A DNA stretch of 64,000 nt from Gemmatimonadota bacterium (GTDB lineage Bacteria > Gemmatimonadota > Gemmatimonadetes > Gemmatimonadales > GWC2-71-9): NCBI GenBank assembly GCA_016704275.1, contig JADJAK010000005.1, positions 124,001 to 188,000 of the forward strand, written 5' to 3'. Within the stretch, counting starts at the first letter, position 1. Each line of letters starts with the position of its first letter. The notes beneath the pieces were generated by a model. It did no database searches, was not told the origin of the DNA, and worked only from the letters and a program-made list of their open reading frames with translations. Both the position numbers and the translations under genes were made by a program. Shown piece after piece: positions 1 to 8,616 of this stretch.

Positions 1-200
1 GGATGGAGCGTCTTGACGCGACCGTCGAGGATCTCGGGGAACCCGGTGATCTCGTCGACGGTGGTCACCGAACAGCCGGCGTCCCGGAGCAGCGCCGCGG
101 TGCCGCCGGTGGAGACCACTTCCCATCCCAGGCGAATGAGTTCCTGGGCAAAGGCCACTACACCACGCTTGTCGCTGACCGAGATCAGGGCACGCTGCAT
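1..200 (-). CDS. purH: Bifunctional AICAR transformylase/IMP cyclohydrolase PurH, N-terminal fragment
   Basis: This is the first 66 or so codons of PurH, cut by the window edge. PurH catalyses the last two steps of IMP synthesis in the cytoplasm. The visible part starts MQRALISVSDKRGVVAFAQE and continues with VVSTGGTAALL, TTVDEITGFPEI and LDGRVKTLH. These are the signature blocks of the MGS-like IMP cyclohydrolase domain that opens every PurH. The ATG (198-200) lies 22 bases after the purN stop on the same strand, so the two purine genes form an operon. The family assignment is firm; the transformylase half lies outside the window. Confidence 0.93.
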   Translation of the reverse strand, partial: MQRALISVSDKRGVVAFAQELIRLGWEVVSTGGTAALLRDAGCSVTTVDEITGFPEILDGRVKTLH

Positions 201-222
201 CGTCACAAACTCCGGTGCGGAA

Positions 223-813
223 TCAGACCGCAGGGGGAAGATCAAACGGGACCGGTCGTCCGGCGCTCGCCGCCGCCGTCACGGCCGCGGGCAGGAGCCG
301 GTGCTCGGCGGCCAGGACCCGCAAGGCCAACGACCCGGGCGTGTCGCCCGGCTGCACCGGCACTCGGGCCTGCCCGAGGATGGCGCCGCGGTCGTAGGCC
401 TCGTCCACCAAATGCACGGTGGCGCCACTCTCCGTGTCGCCCGCCGCCAAGACCGCCGCGTGGACTCGCTCTCCGTACATGCCCGGGCCACCGTGCCTGG
501 GCAGCAGCGCCGGATGAATGTTGATGATCCGACCACGGTAGGCCGCCACGACCTCGGGCGGCACCAGCTTCAGATAGCCCGCCAGCACGACCAGGTCGAC
601 CCTGCCGCCCTCGAGCGCGGCCAGCCACTCGGCCCCATCCTGGTGGTCGTGGAGCCGGTGCGCGGCGATGCCACGCCGCTCGGCCGTCTCGAGCGCCGCG
701 GCGTCGCGGTCGCTGAGCACCAGCACCACGTCGGCCCCCGTGCCCGGGGCGTCGCAGAGCGCCAGCAGGTTGCTTCCGCGGCCCGAGACCGCCACTGCCA
801 CACGATAGCTCAC
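223..813 (-). CDS. purN: Phosphoribosylglycinamide formyltransferase PurN
   Basis: PurN transfers a formyl group from 10-formyl-THF to GAR, the third step of purine synthesis. The 196-residue product matches the usual length of about 190-210. It carries GRGSN near residue 11 (phosphate binding), INIHPALLP with the catalytic Asn98 and His100, and the HLVDEAYDRGAIL block with the family aspartate. I chose the GTG at 811-813 because GGAGG sits just upstream (816-821 on this strand) and the protein then begins directly with the first beta strand, SYRVAVAVSGRGSN. A longer frame reaching 873 would add 20 residues with no family support. It lies immediately upstream of purH and is divergent from the DUF5916 gene. 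Confidence 0.93.
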   Translation of the reverse strand: MSYRVAVAVSGRGSNLLALCDAPGTGADVVLVLSDRDAAALETAERRGIAAHRLHDHQDGAEWLAALEGGRVDLVVLAGYLKLVPPEVVAAYRGRIINIHPALLPRHGGPGMYGERVHAAVLAAGDTESGATVHLVDEAYDRGAILGQARVPVQPGDTPGSLALRVLAAEHRLLPAAVTAAASAGRPVPFDLPPAV

Positions 814-959
814 AGCCCTCCAATCTAACGGGGCCTCCCCGGAATGCGGGGGATCCCCGTTCCTTCCGTGCAACGCCGTGTTTCACTGCGGTGACAGTGC
901 AACCTTGGCTCCTTGTGTGCCATCCAACCTCCGACCTTTACCCCCCCCGGAGTGTTGCC

Positions 960-3584
960 GTGGTGCTTCCGCTGACCGCCATCCTCGCCGTTGTTGCCGC
1001 CGTGGCCGACACCACCCCCCGTCCCCAACTCCGGGCCGTCCGGATCAGCGAACCGGTCGCCATCGATGGCCGTCTTGACGACGCGGCCTGGCGTGGTGGT
1101 GCACTGATCACCACGCTGGTGCAGTCATCACCGACCGAGGGGGCCCCTGCCAGCGAGGCTACGGCGGTGCACCTCGCCTACGACGACGCGGCGCTTTACG
1201 TCGCGGCCCGGCTCCGCGACCGCGCCCCCGATTCCGTCATGGCGCTCCTGACACGTCGCGATCGGTCCAGTCAGAGCGATTTCTTCTCGCTCTACCTGGA
1301 CCCGCTGGGCGACCGGCGCACCGGATACGAGTTCACGGTCAGCGCGGCCGGGGTGCAGAGCGACGGCACGCTCTACAACGACGACTGGAGCGACGACGCG
1401 TGGGATGGCGTCTGGCAGTCGTCGGTGCGGCGCGACGGCGAGGGGTGGATCGTCGAGATGCGCATTCCGCTCTCGCAGTTGCGGGTCGCTGCGGCGGGGT
1501 CGATTCGCTGGGGCGTGAACGTGGGGCGCGGCATCGGCCGCCGGAACGAGGTGAGCTATCTGATCCCGCGGCTGCGCGAGGGGAGCGGCTTCGTCTCCCG
1601 CTTCGCGGAGCTGCTCGGGCCCGACGAGGTCACGCCACGTCGCCGGGCCGAGCTGCTGCCGTACCTCACCGGGAAGCGCGAGTCGGCGCCGACCACCCTC
1701 GGCAATCCCTTCCGAACCGGCAGCCAGACCACGCCCTCGGTGGGCGCGGATTTTCGCCTGGGGCTGGGACGCGGCTTCCAGCTCGACGGCACGGTGAATC
1801 CCGACTTTGGCCAGGTCGAGGTCGACCCGGCGGTCGTGAACCTCAGCGACGTCGAGGTCTTCTTCGATGAACGCCGTCCGTTCTTTGTCGAGGGGATCAA
1901 CGTCTTCCGCTTCGGCTACGGCGGGGCCAACAACTTCATGGGCTTCAACTGGGTCAACCTCGATCCCTTCTACTCGCGCCGCATCGGTCGCGCGCCGCAG
2001 GGCCGGATTCCGGAGTCGCCGTTCAGCGAAGCGCCGCAGGGTGTCCGGATCCTCGGCGCAGCCAAGCTGACGGGCCGGCTTGGCTCGTGGAATGTCGGTA
2101 CCCTGTCGGCGCTGACGCAGCGCGAGCACGCGCGTCTCTCTGACGGCACGGTCGAGCAGCGCGCCGAGATCGAGCCGCTCGCCGGGTACGGCGTGGTGCG
2201 GGCGCAGCGCGACTTCGCCGGCGGACGTCACGGCCTGGGCGTGCTCGGCACGGTGACGCATCGCGATTTTCGCGACAACAGCCTGCGCGACCAGATGGAT
2301 GCGGGGGCCCAGCTCGCGGGACTCGATGGGTGGCTGACACTCGACAGCAAGCGCACGTGGGTCATGAGCGGCTGGGGCGCGATCAGCCGGGTGACCGGCA
2401 CGGCCGCCCGCATCACCGCGCTGCAGGCCGGGGCGGGGCACTACTACCAGCGCCCCGACGCGGACCACGTCGAACTCGATCCCGACGCGACGACGATGTC
2501 GGGCTCCTTCGGGCGCCTCACCCTCAACAAGCAGAACGGCAGCACGCTCTTCAACGCCGCCGTGGGCGCGGTGTCGCCGGGCTTCGAGGCGAACGACCTC
2601 GGCTTCGTCGGCCGCACCGACGTGCTGAATGCCCATGTGTCCAGCGGCTATCGCTGGACCAAGCCGCGCGGCCTGATCAACTCCGCCCGCTATGCCACCA
2701 CGATCTTCGGCACCTGGGACTTTGGCGGGGCGCGCAACAGCGCCGGGTGGTGGAACAACGTCAACATCACCTGGAGCAATTTCTCCGGCACCTACTTCGG
2801 GGGAACGGTCAATCCGGCGTCGACGAACGTGCGCGGGACGCGCGGTGGCCCCGCGATGGCCTCACCAGGGGGCTTCGAAGCGTTCGCTGGCTGGACCAGC
2901 GACGAGCGGAAGCCGCTGTCGTTCGAGGTGGAGCTGAGCGGGTCGCGGTATGCCGGCGGCGAGCGGCATGCGCAGAACTATTCCATCGCCGCCACCTATC
3001 GGCCGGCTTCCAACGTCTCGATCAGCGTGGGCCCGAGCTACGAGGCACTGCGCAACCCGGCGCAGTACCTGCGCGCCGCCGACGATCCCGCCGCAACCGC
3101 GACGTACGGACGCCGCTATCTCTTCGGCGATCTCGACCAGCAGACGCTGAGCGGCAACATTCGCGTCAACTGGATCCTCTCCCCGAAGACGTCGATCGAG
3201 CTCTTCGCGCAGCCGCTGATCTCCTCGGGACGCTACCACACCGTGCGCGAGCTGCGGGCTCCGGGGACCTTCGCCTTCCGCGATTTCGGGACGGAGGGAT
3301 CGACGGTGGATCGGGCGGCCGGTGTGGTCGACCCCGATGGAGCCGGGGCAGCCCCCGCGATCACGATCGGGCAGCCCGATTTCACCTTCGCGTCGTTGCG
3401 GGGCAACGCGGTGTTCCGGTGGGAGTACACCGCTGGCTCGACCTTCTTCCTGGTCTGGACGCAGCAGCGCGCGTACCAGGATTCGCAGGGACGTTTCGCA
3501 CCGGGGAGCAGCTTCGACCGTCTCCTCTCGGAGCCCGGTCAGCAGGTGCTGATGATGAAGTTGAGCTACTGGTTGAACCGCTAG
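960..3584 (+). CDS. DUF5916 outer-membrane protein with N-terminal CBM9-like domain
   Basis: This is a secreted, probably outer-membrane protein of about 874 residues. A hydrophobic signal peptide (VVLPLTAILAVVAAVADT) precedes a CBM9/DOMON-like beta domain at roughly residues 25-200 (IDGRLDDAAWRGG, YDDAALYVAARLRD, YEFTVSAAGVQSDG). The long C-terminal DUF5916 region includes VNPDFGQVEVDPAVVNLS, FFDERRPFFVEG and alternating beta strands ending in LMMKLSYWLNR, as expected of a beta barrel. The role is not established; relatives are often annotated only as carbohydrate-binding family 9 proteins. The frame is open from a GTG at 891. I prefer GTG 960 because GGAG lies 7 bases upstream and the signal peptide then starts cleanly. 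The stop is only 4 bases from the convergent gmhB stop. Confidence 0.82.
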   Translation: MVLPLTAILAVVAAVADTTPRPQLRAVRISEPVAIDGRLDDAAWRGGALITTLVQSSPTEGAPASEATAVHLAYDDAALYVAARLRDRAPDSVMALLTRRDRSSQSDFFSLYLDPLGDRRTGYEFTVSAAGVQSDGTLYNDDWSDDAWDGVWQSSVRRDGEGWIVEMRIPLSQLRVAAAGSIRWGVNVGRGIGRRNEVSYLIPRLREGSGFVSRFAELLGPDEVTPRRRAELLPYLTGKRESAPTTLGNPFRTGSQTTPSVGADFRLGLGRGFQLDGTVNPDFGQVEVDPAVVNLSDVEVFFDERRPFFVEGINVFRFGYGGANNFMGFNWVNLDPFYSRRIGRAPQGRIPESPFSEAPQGVRILGAAKLTGRLGSWNVGTLSALTQREHARLSDGTVEQRAEIEPLAGYGVVRAQRDFAGGRHGLGVLGTVTHRDFRDNSLRDQMDAGAQLAGLDGWLTLDSKRTWVMSGWGAISRVTGTAARITALQAGAGHYYQRPDADHVELDPDATTMSGSFGRLTLNKQNGSTLFNAAVGAVSPGFEANDLGFVGRTDVLNAHVSSGYRWTKPRGLINSARYATTIFGTWDFGGARNSAGWWNNVNITWSNFSGTYFGGTVNPASTNVRGTRGGPAMASPGGFEAFAGWTSDERKPLSFEVELSGSRYAGGERHAQNYSIAATYRPASNVSISVGPSYEALRNPAQYLRAADDPAATATYGRRYLFGDLDQQTLSGNIRVNWILSPKTSIELFAQPLISSGRYHTVRELRAPGTFAFRDFGTEGSTVDRAAGVVDPDGAGAAPAITIGQPDFTFASLRGNAVFRWEYTAGSTFFLVWTQQRAYQDSQGRFAPGSSFDRLLSEPGQQVLMMKLSYWLNR

Positions 3585-3588
3585 CGGC

Positions 3589-4134
3589 TCAGCGCGGCAC
3601 CGTCAGCAGGGCGACGGCGGCCCGGAGGTCGGCAGCCACCGGAAATCCGAGGCTGCCGGCCTCGTCCGCGTGGAGTGCCCCATCGCCGGTCAGGACCAGG
3701 ATGGCCTGTGCGCCGAGGGTCCGCGCCGGCAGGAGGTCACCGGGCCGGTCTCCCACGCACCAGGACCGCGCCAGGTCAATGCCGAAGCGTTCGGTGGCTT
3801 GCCGGTGCATCGCCGTGCCTGGCTTGCGGCAGTCGCAGCTGTCCTCGCGCCGATGTGGGCAGTGGTACACCGCGTCGATGGTGATGCCGTGGACGAGAAG
3901 CTGCCGGTGGAGTTCGGCCTGCACCGCGGCGAAGTCGGCCTCGGTGAAGAAGCCCTGCCCGATCCCGGACTGATTGGTGACGATGATGCGGAGGTAGCCG
4001 AGACGGGTCAGCTCGTGGAGTGCGTCGATGACCCCGGGAAGGAGGACCACACCCGCTGGATCGGCGAGATGGCCAGGGTCCTCGATCAGGGTGCCGTCGC
4101 GATCGAGGAAGACGGCCGGCGCGCGGTCTGTCAT
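3589..4134 (-). CDS. gmhB: D-glycero-D-manno-heptose 1,7-bisphosphate 7-phosphatase GmhB
   Basis: This HAD-IIIA phosphatase (181 residues, normal length) removes the C7 phosphate in ADP-heptose synthesis for LPS core. DRDGT at residues 11-15 holds the nucleophile Asp11 and acid/base Asp13; TNQSG is at 53-57 and GDRPGD at 128-133. The GmhB zinc site is present as C92-P-H94 and C100-D-C102. The start ATG overlaps the stop of the upstream lipoprotein gene by four bases, so it is translationally coupled as the last gene of the BON-valS-lipoprotein operon. The gene supports a Gram-negative outer membrane with heptose. A histidinol-phosphatase of the same superfamily is the main alternative but is less likely given the zinc loop. 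Confidence 0.88.
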   Translation of the reverse strand: MTDRAPAVFLDRDGTLIEDPGHLADPAGVVLLPGVIDALHELTRLGYLRIIVTNQSGIGQGFFTEADFAAVQAELHRQLLVHGITIDAVYHCPHRREDSCDCRKPGTAMHRQATERFGIDLARSWCVGDRPGDLLPARTLGAQAILVLTGDGALHADEAGSLGFPVAADLRAAVALLTVPR

Positions 4135-5438
4135 CGGCGCGTCGGCCGGCCGCTGGTCGAGTCGGGGCGCGCCTTGGCGGTCGAGTCCTTCGTGGCGGCG
4201 AGTGAATCCGCCTTGCTGGGTACGGGCTTCCGTCCCTCGACGCGAATCCGGAGCGTCGTCGCCACCCCGCCGCCGATGGTCCGGACGCCGTGGAGTTCGA
4301 CCACGTAGCTGGTCGCGCTCTGGACCACGCCCGCCGTGCGCACCATCAGTCGCGTCGTGAGCGGCGGGCGCACCTGCTCAACGCTGTCCGGTGGCGGTGC
4401 GGTCGGCGCACCACGGACGGGCCGTCGTGCCGGCGGCGCCGCGGGGCGCGCGTCCGGCGGGGTGCTGTCGGCCTTGGCCGCCGCGGTATCGTCCGGTGCC
4501 TTCACGGGGGTGAGACCACCGCGCCCGCGATAGAGCGAATCGTGCGCGGGCTGCGGGAGCGCGCCGAGCGGCCCGATCGTGCCGGAGTCCGGGAGTTGCA
4601 CCACCCGGATCGAGTCGGCCGGCAGCGCGAAGCGCGGGTCAAGGGTCTGCGTGAGCACCACGCCGATCGTGAAGGAGTCGACGCGCTCGGCCGACTGAAT
4701 GCGCGGCGGCGTCGAGTCGCGCGGAAAGGCCCAGATCTCGCCGACCACGTCGGTGGCGGCGGTGACGCGCACGGTGTCCCAGGACTCCTTCGGGCCGCGG
4801 CGACGATTGCGATCCTGATCGACGACGGCCCCGACGAGAAAGGTGCCCCGCGGCAGCGGACCGAATGCAAAACGGCCATTGGAGTCCGCGAGCGTGCGAT
4901 AGGGGAGGGAGTCCGGCAGCAGCAACGCCTCGATCAGCGCGAGCGGAACGGGGCGCTGCGTCCCCCAGTCGACGGCGCGCCCAATGAGGTACCGCCCGGG
5001 CAGCGCGCCACCGGTGGAGAGCGTGATCACCGACGCCTGTTGCGACACGTTCGAGGGTTCGCGGATGTCGCGGATCCCGGGCGCCAACTCGATGCGATAG
5101 ACGGTATTGGGAAGCCAGCCGTCGCGGGGGCGGACCAGCAGGCGATTGCGCTTCCACTGTACGCGCGGGATGACGCTGTCCGGTGCCGGCGAGAGCATGA
5201 CCAGGCGTTCGAGTTCGCCGTTGCCGGTGCCGAAGTTCGGCTGCGTCCCCTCGGAGATGATCTCGTCGAACCTGAACTCGACCCAGCCATCGAAGCCGTC
5301 GAGCATCCGCACCGAGTCGGGGATGGTGCCGATCAGCAGCGGCGGCGTACCATCGGCCGGCCCGCCCGGGGGCGGGGCCATGCGCGCGCAGCCCGCGAGC
5401 AGGCACGCCCCGAGTGCGAGCCGCCTCAGTCCGTGCAC
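4131..5438 (-). CDS. Lipoprotein with Ig-like (Big_5-type) domain
   Basis: This is a 435-residue predicted lipoprotein. The signal peptide ends in the lipobox LAGC (Cys near residue 17), followed by a Pro/Gly-rich stretch. Residues about 30-125 look like a Big_5 Ig-like domain: PPLLIGTIPDSVRMLDGF, VEFRFDEIISEG and the TVYRIELAPGIRDI block typical of bacterial Ig-like folds. A carboxypeptidase-regulatory-like beta segment follows (LADSNGRFAFGPLPRGTFLV, about 185-205). The C-terminal half is low-complexity and rich in Pro, Ala and Asp. Similar proteins occur widely in Bacteroidetes and Gemmatimonadota as Ig-like domain-containing proteins of unknown function. The GTG start overlaps the end of valS by 13 bases, so translation is probably coupled. 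Confidence 0.75.
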   Translation of the reverse strand: MHGLRRLALGACLLAGCARMAPPPGGPADGTPPLLIGTIPDSVRMLDGFDGWVEFRFDEIISEGTQPNFGTGNGELERLVMLSPAPDSVIPRVQWKRNRLLVRPRDGWLPNTVYRIELAPGIRDIREPSNVSQQASVITLSTGGALPGRYLIGRAVDWGTQRPVPLALIEALLLPDSLPYRTLADSNGRFAFGPLPRGTFLVGAVVDQDRNRRRGPKESWDTVRVTAATDVVGEIWAFPRDSTPPRIQSAERVDSFTIGVVLTQTLDPRFALPADSIRVVQLPDSGTIGPLGALPQPAHDSLYRGRGGLTPVKAPDDTAAAKADSTPPDARPAAPPARRPVRGAPTAPPPDSVEQVRPPLTTRLMVRTAGVVQSATSYVVELHGVRTIGGGVATTLRIRVEGRKPVPSKADSLAATKDSTAKARPDSTSGRPTRR

Positions 5439-8095
5439 CCGAGTGCGATGCGCTTGGCGCGCAGCGCCTCCGCCTGGGCGCGCCAGGCGACGAGCTTCTC
5501 GCGCTCCTTGTCGATGATCGCCGCTGGTGCGCGGGCGACGAACTGCTCGTTGCCGAGCTTGGTCTCCTGTGCGGTGACCAGCGCATCAAGCTTGTCGGCC
5601 TCGGCACCGAGGCGCGCGCACTCCTTCGCGATGTCGACCAGGTCGCCGAGCGGCACGAACACGATCGTGCGGTCGTCGAGCACGATGGTCCCACCCGGCT
5701 CATCCGGCGCGGTGCCGATGGTCAGCGTCTCGACCTTGGCCAGCCGGCGTACCGTCTCGCCCTCGGCCGCGAGCGCACGCGCGGCCACCGGGCTCGCGTC
5801 GCTCACGGTCACCGACACGGTCTGCCCCGGAGCCACCGCATACTCGGCGCGCAACGCGCGCACGGCGCCGATGACGGCCTGCGCGGCGCCGAACTCCTCG
5901 AGCGCGGCCGCATCCGCACGGCCGTCGCTCGCGAGCGGCCAGGCGGCGAGGGAGATGGTCGCGTCGGGTGCTGAGTTCGGGAGCCGCTGCCAGAGTGCCT
6001 CGGTGATGAACGGCATCACCGGGTGCAGCAGGCGCAGGCCCTGATCGAAGACGTGGGCCGCGACGGCGCGTGCCGTCTCGCCACCGGGGGCGTTGCCATA
6101 GAGGCGCGGCTTCACCTGCTCGACGTACCAGTCCGCGAGGTCACTCCAGAGGAAGTGGTACACCGCGGCGGCCGCGTCGTTGAGCCGATAGCGTTCGTAC
6201 TGCAGCGTCGCCTCGCGGATGGTTGCCTCGGCGCGCGCAAGGATCCAGCGATCGGCGAGCGTGAGATCACGCTCCGCGATCGACGCGAGCGGCGCGGCGC
6301 CGGCCTCGAGGTGTCCGAGGAGGAAACGACCGATGTTCCACAGCTTGTTGGCGAAGTTGCGGCCCGGCGCGAACGAGACGTCGAGATCGGCCGGATCGAG
6401 AATCAGGTCCGTCCCCACCGCCATCCCGCTCACCATGGTGTAGCGGAGGGCGTCGGCGCCGAAGCGATCGATCACCTCGAGCGGGTCGATGCCGTTGCCC
6501 AGCGACTTCGACATCTTGCGATGCTGGGTGTCGCGCACGGTGCCGTGCAGGTACACGGTGCGGAACGGCACCTCGCCGCGGAAGGCGAGGCCGGCCATGA
6601 TCATCCGGGCCACCCAGAAGAAGAGGATCTCCGGGGCCGTGACGAGTGTCGCGCCAGGGTAGAAGGCGCGGAGATCGTCCGTCTCCTCGGGCCAGCCGAG
6701 CGACGAGAATGGCACCAGCCACGACGAGAACCAGGTGTCGAGCACATCCTCGTCCTGCCGCACGGCGCCGCCACAGGCGGTGCACGCCTCGACATCGGTG
6801 CGCGAGACGATGGTCTGTCGACATCCTTCAGCCTCGCAGTACCAGACCGGGATGCGATGGCCCCACCAGAGCTGGCGCGAGATGCACCAATCGCGGATGT
6901 TCTCGAGCCACATGGCGTAGTTGTCGCCCTGGCGCTCGGGGAGGAAGCTCACCCGGCCGTCGCGGTACGCCTGCAGCGCCGGATCGGCGAGCGGCTGCAT
7001 CTTCACGAACCACTGGTCCGACAAGCGCGGCTCGACCACCGTGTCGCAGCGGTAGCAATGGCCCACGGCGTGGCGATGCGCCTCCACCTTCTCCAGCAGC
7101 CCGAGCGCGTCGAACTCGGCGACCACGCGCTTCCGCGCCTCAAAGCGATCGAGGCCCCGGAAGCGTTCGGGGACGGTGTCGTTCATCTTCGCGTCGTCGG
7201 TCATCACGTCGAGCTGGGCCAGGCCGTGGCGCTTGCCGATCTCGAAGTCGGTCGGATCATGCGCGGGCGTGACCTTGACGGCGCCCGAGCCGAAGTCGGC
7301 CTCGACCGCCTCGTCGCCGACGATCGGGATGAGTCGGTCGGCGAGTGGCAGGCGCAGCTGGGTGCCGATCAGCGCGGCGTAGCGCGGGTCGGTCGGGTGC
7401 ACGGCCACCGCGGTGTCGCCGAGCATCGTCTCGGGGCGGGTGGTCGCCACGGTGACGAAGCCCTGACCGTCCTCGCGCGGGTAGCGGAGGTGCCAGATCT
7501 TGCCGTCGGTCTCTTCCTTCTCCGCCTCCTCGTTCGAGAGGGCGGTGAGGCAGCGGGGGCACCAGTTGATGATGTACTTGCCGCGATAGATCAGGCCGCG
7601 CTCGTGCAGCGTGACGAACACCTCGCGGACCGCGCGCGAGAGATCCTCGTCGAGCGTGAAGTAGGTGCGCGACCAGTCGCAGCTGGCGCCGAGCGCCTTG
7701 AGCTGCTCGAGGATCACACCACCCGTCTCTTCGACAAACCCGCGGACGCGGGTGACAAACGCCTCGCGACCCACATCGAAGCGGGTCAGTCCTTCCTTGG
7801 CGAGCAGCTTCTCCACCACGTTCTGCGTGGCGATGCCGGCGTGGTCGGTGCCGGGCACCCAGAGTGCCTTGCGACCACGCATCCGCTCGAAACGGATCAA
7901 CACATCCTGCAGGGTGTTGTTGAGTCCGTGTCCGGCGTGCAGCACGGCGGTCACGTTCGGCGGCGGGATCTGGATGACGTACGGCTCACCGGGAGCGTTG
8001 GCGTCGACCGTGTAGAATCCGCGGTCCTGCCACCACTGGTAGAGCGGGCCCTCGATGGCGCGTGGGTCGTATTGGGGGGCGAGCGGTTCGGTCAC
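5426..8095 (-). CDS. valS: Valine--tRNA ligase ValS
   Basis: This class I aminoacyl-tRNA synthetase of 889 residues charges tRNA-Val and edits threonine. The HIGH-type motif is HAGH at residues 53-56 within IQIPPPNVTAVLHAGHGLNN, and the KMSKS motif is intact (KMSKSLGNGIDP). The CP1 editing domain lies between them (DTAVAVHPTDPRYA), and WYCEAEGC with CTACGG form zinc-knuckle-like pairs. The C terminus is the usual tRNA-binding coiled coil. I set the start at the GTG 8093-8095, whose first bases overlap the stop of the BON gene (GTGA), because the protein then begins TEPLAPQYDPRAIE as in other ValRS. A longer in-frame extension to 8167 is Arg/Gly-rich and looks spurious. Confidence 0.95.
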   Translation of the reverse strand: MTEPLAPQYDPRAIEGPLYQWWQDRGFYTVDANAPGEPYVIQIPPPNVTAVLHAGHGLNNTLQDVLIRFERMRGRKALWVPGTDHAGIATQNVVEKLLAKEGLTRFDVGREAFVTRVRGFVEETGGVILEQLKALGASCDWSRTYFTLDEDLSRAVREVFVTLHERGLIYRGKYIINWCPRCLTALSNEEAEKEETDGKIWHLRYPREDGQGFVTVATTRPETMLGDTAVAVHPTDPRYAALIGTQLRLPLADRLIPIVGDEAVEADFGSGAVKVTPAHDPTDFEIGKRHGLAQLDVMTDDAKMNDTVPERFRGLDRFEARKRVVAEFDALGLLEKVEAHRHAVGHCYRCDTVVEPRLSDQWFVKMQPLADPALQAYRDGRVSFLPERQGDNYAMWLENIRDWCISRQLWWGHRIPVWYCEAEGCRQTIVSRTDVEACTACGGAVRQDEDVLDTWFSSWLVPFSSLGWPEETDDLRAFYPGATLVTAPEILFFWVARMIMAGLAFRGEVPFRTVYLHGTVRDTQHRKMSKSLGNGIDPLEVIDRFGADALRYTMVSGMAVGTDLILDPADLDVSFAPGRNFANKLWNIGRFLLGHLEAGAAPLASIAERDLTLADRWILARAEATIREATLQYERYRLNDAAAAVYHFLWSDLADWYVEQVKPRLYGNAPGGETARAVAAHVFDQGLRLLHPVMPFITEALWQRLPNSAPDATISLAAWPLASDGRADAAALEEFGAAQAVIGAVRALRAEYAVAPGQTVSVTVSDASPVAARALAAEGETVRRLAKVETLTIGTAPDEPGGTIVLDDRTIVFVPLGDLVDIAKECARLGAEADKLDALVTAQETKLGNEQFVARAPAAIIDKEREKLVAWRAQAEALRAKRIALGCTD

Positions 8096-8538
8096 GCGAT
8101 CGCCTCGTCGCCCAATTCGGCCGCGCCCAGCTCGACCAGGTCGTCCTCGCCGCGCACGAGCAGGCAATTCACCAGCCGCTCCACCGTCACCGCCTCGGCC
8201 ACGAGCCTCGCGGCGGTCGAGCGCGCGCGGCGATCGGGCACCCAGCCATGCAGTTCGAGGGCATTCCGGCCGACAGGCACGACCTCGAGCTGCAGGCCGC
8301 GCAGCCGCACGTCGGCATCGAGCGCCGCCTGGGCGTCATGGACCAGTTCGGCGACCGAGCGATCGCCCACCGGGGCGGTCTGGCGGTCGCGGCGAGTGAC
8401 CCGGGTGGCCCGGGGGCCGACCAGTTCTCCCACCAGAAATCCGAGGGCGGCACCGAGGGCGAGGCCGGCCGTGACAAGGCCGGCGGCAGCGAGGCCGTCA
8501 GGGCGGGAAGGGCGGCGGCGTGCAGCGAAACGAGGCAT
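8092..8538 (-). CDS. BON-domain membrane protein
   Basis: This small protein of 148 residues has an Arg-rich N terminus and one hydrophobic segment (about residues 15-40, LAAAGLVTAGLALGAALG). It ends in a BON-like domain at about 60-135: SVAELVHDAQAALDADVRLRG, ELHGWVPDRRARSTA and AVTVERLVNCLLVRG. BON domains bind phospholipid surfaces and are found in envelope and osmotic-stress proteins; the precise role here is unknown. The stop overlaps the valS start, so it heads the valS operon. Just upstream of its ATG the strand reads TAGTATTTTAGCATC, a plausible -10 element that would give a very short leader. The gene is divergent from thrS. Confidence 0.68.
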   Translation of the reverse strand: MPRFAARRRPSRPDGLAAAGLVTAGLALGAALGFLVGELVGPRATRVTRRDRQTAPVGDRSVAELVHDAQAALDADVRLRGLQLEVVPVGRNALELHGWVPDRRARSTAARLVAEAVTVERLVNCLLVRGEDDLVELGAAELGDEAIA

Positions 8539-8616
8539 GATGCTAAAATACTAGGCTCGGTCGGCACGGCCTATGCCCTGCCGCCACGTGTGGAACCCTT
8601 TGCCAGGCTGGCCCCG

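Noticed and set aside
1128..2636. Long open frame on the minus strand inside the DUF5916 gene
   Set aside because: It is the antisense shadow of a GC-rich gene; its translation is Arg/His/Glu-rich with no domain pattern, while the plus strand has clear family motifs.
6023..8554. 843-codon plus-strand frame opposite valS
   Set aside because: ValS is unambiguous on the minus strand. The opposite frame is low-complexity and is produced by codon bias.
8540..8616. T-box or other tRNA-sensing leader of thrS
   Set aside because: The gap to the divergent gene is only 78 bases and shows no T-box sequence or specifier stem.
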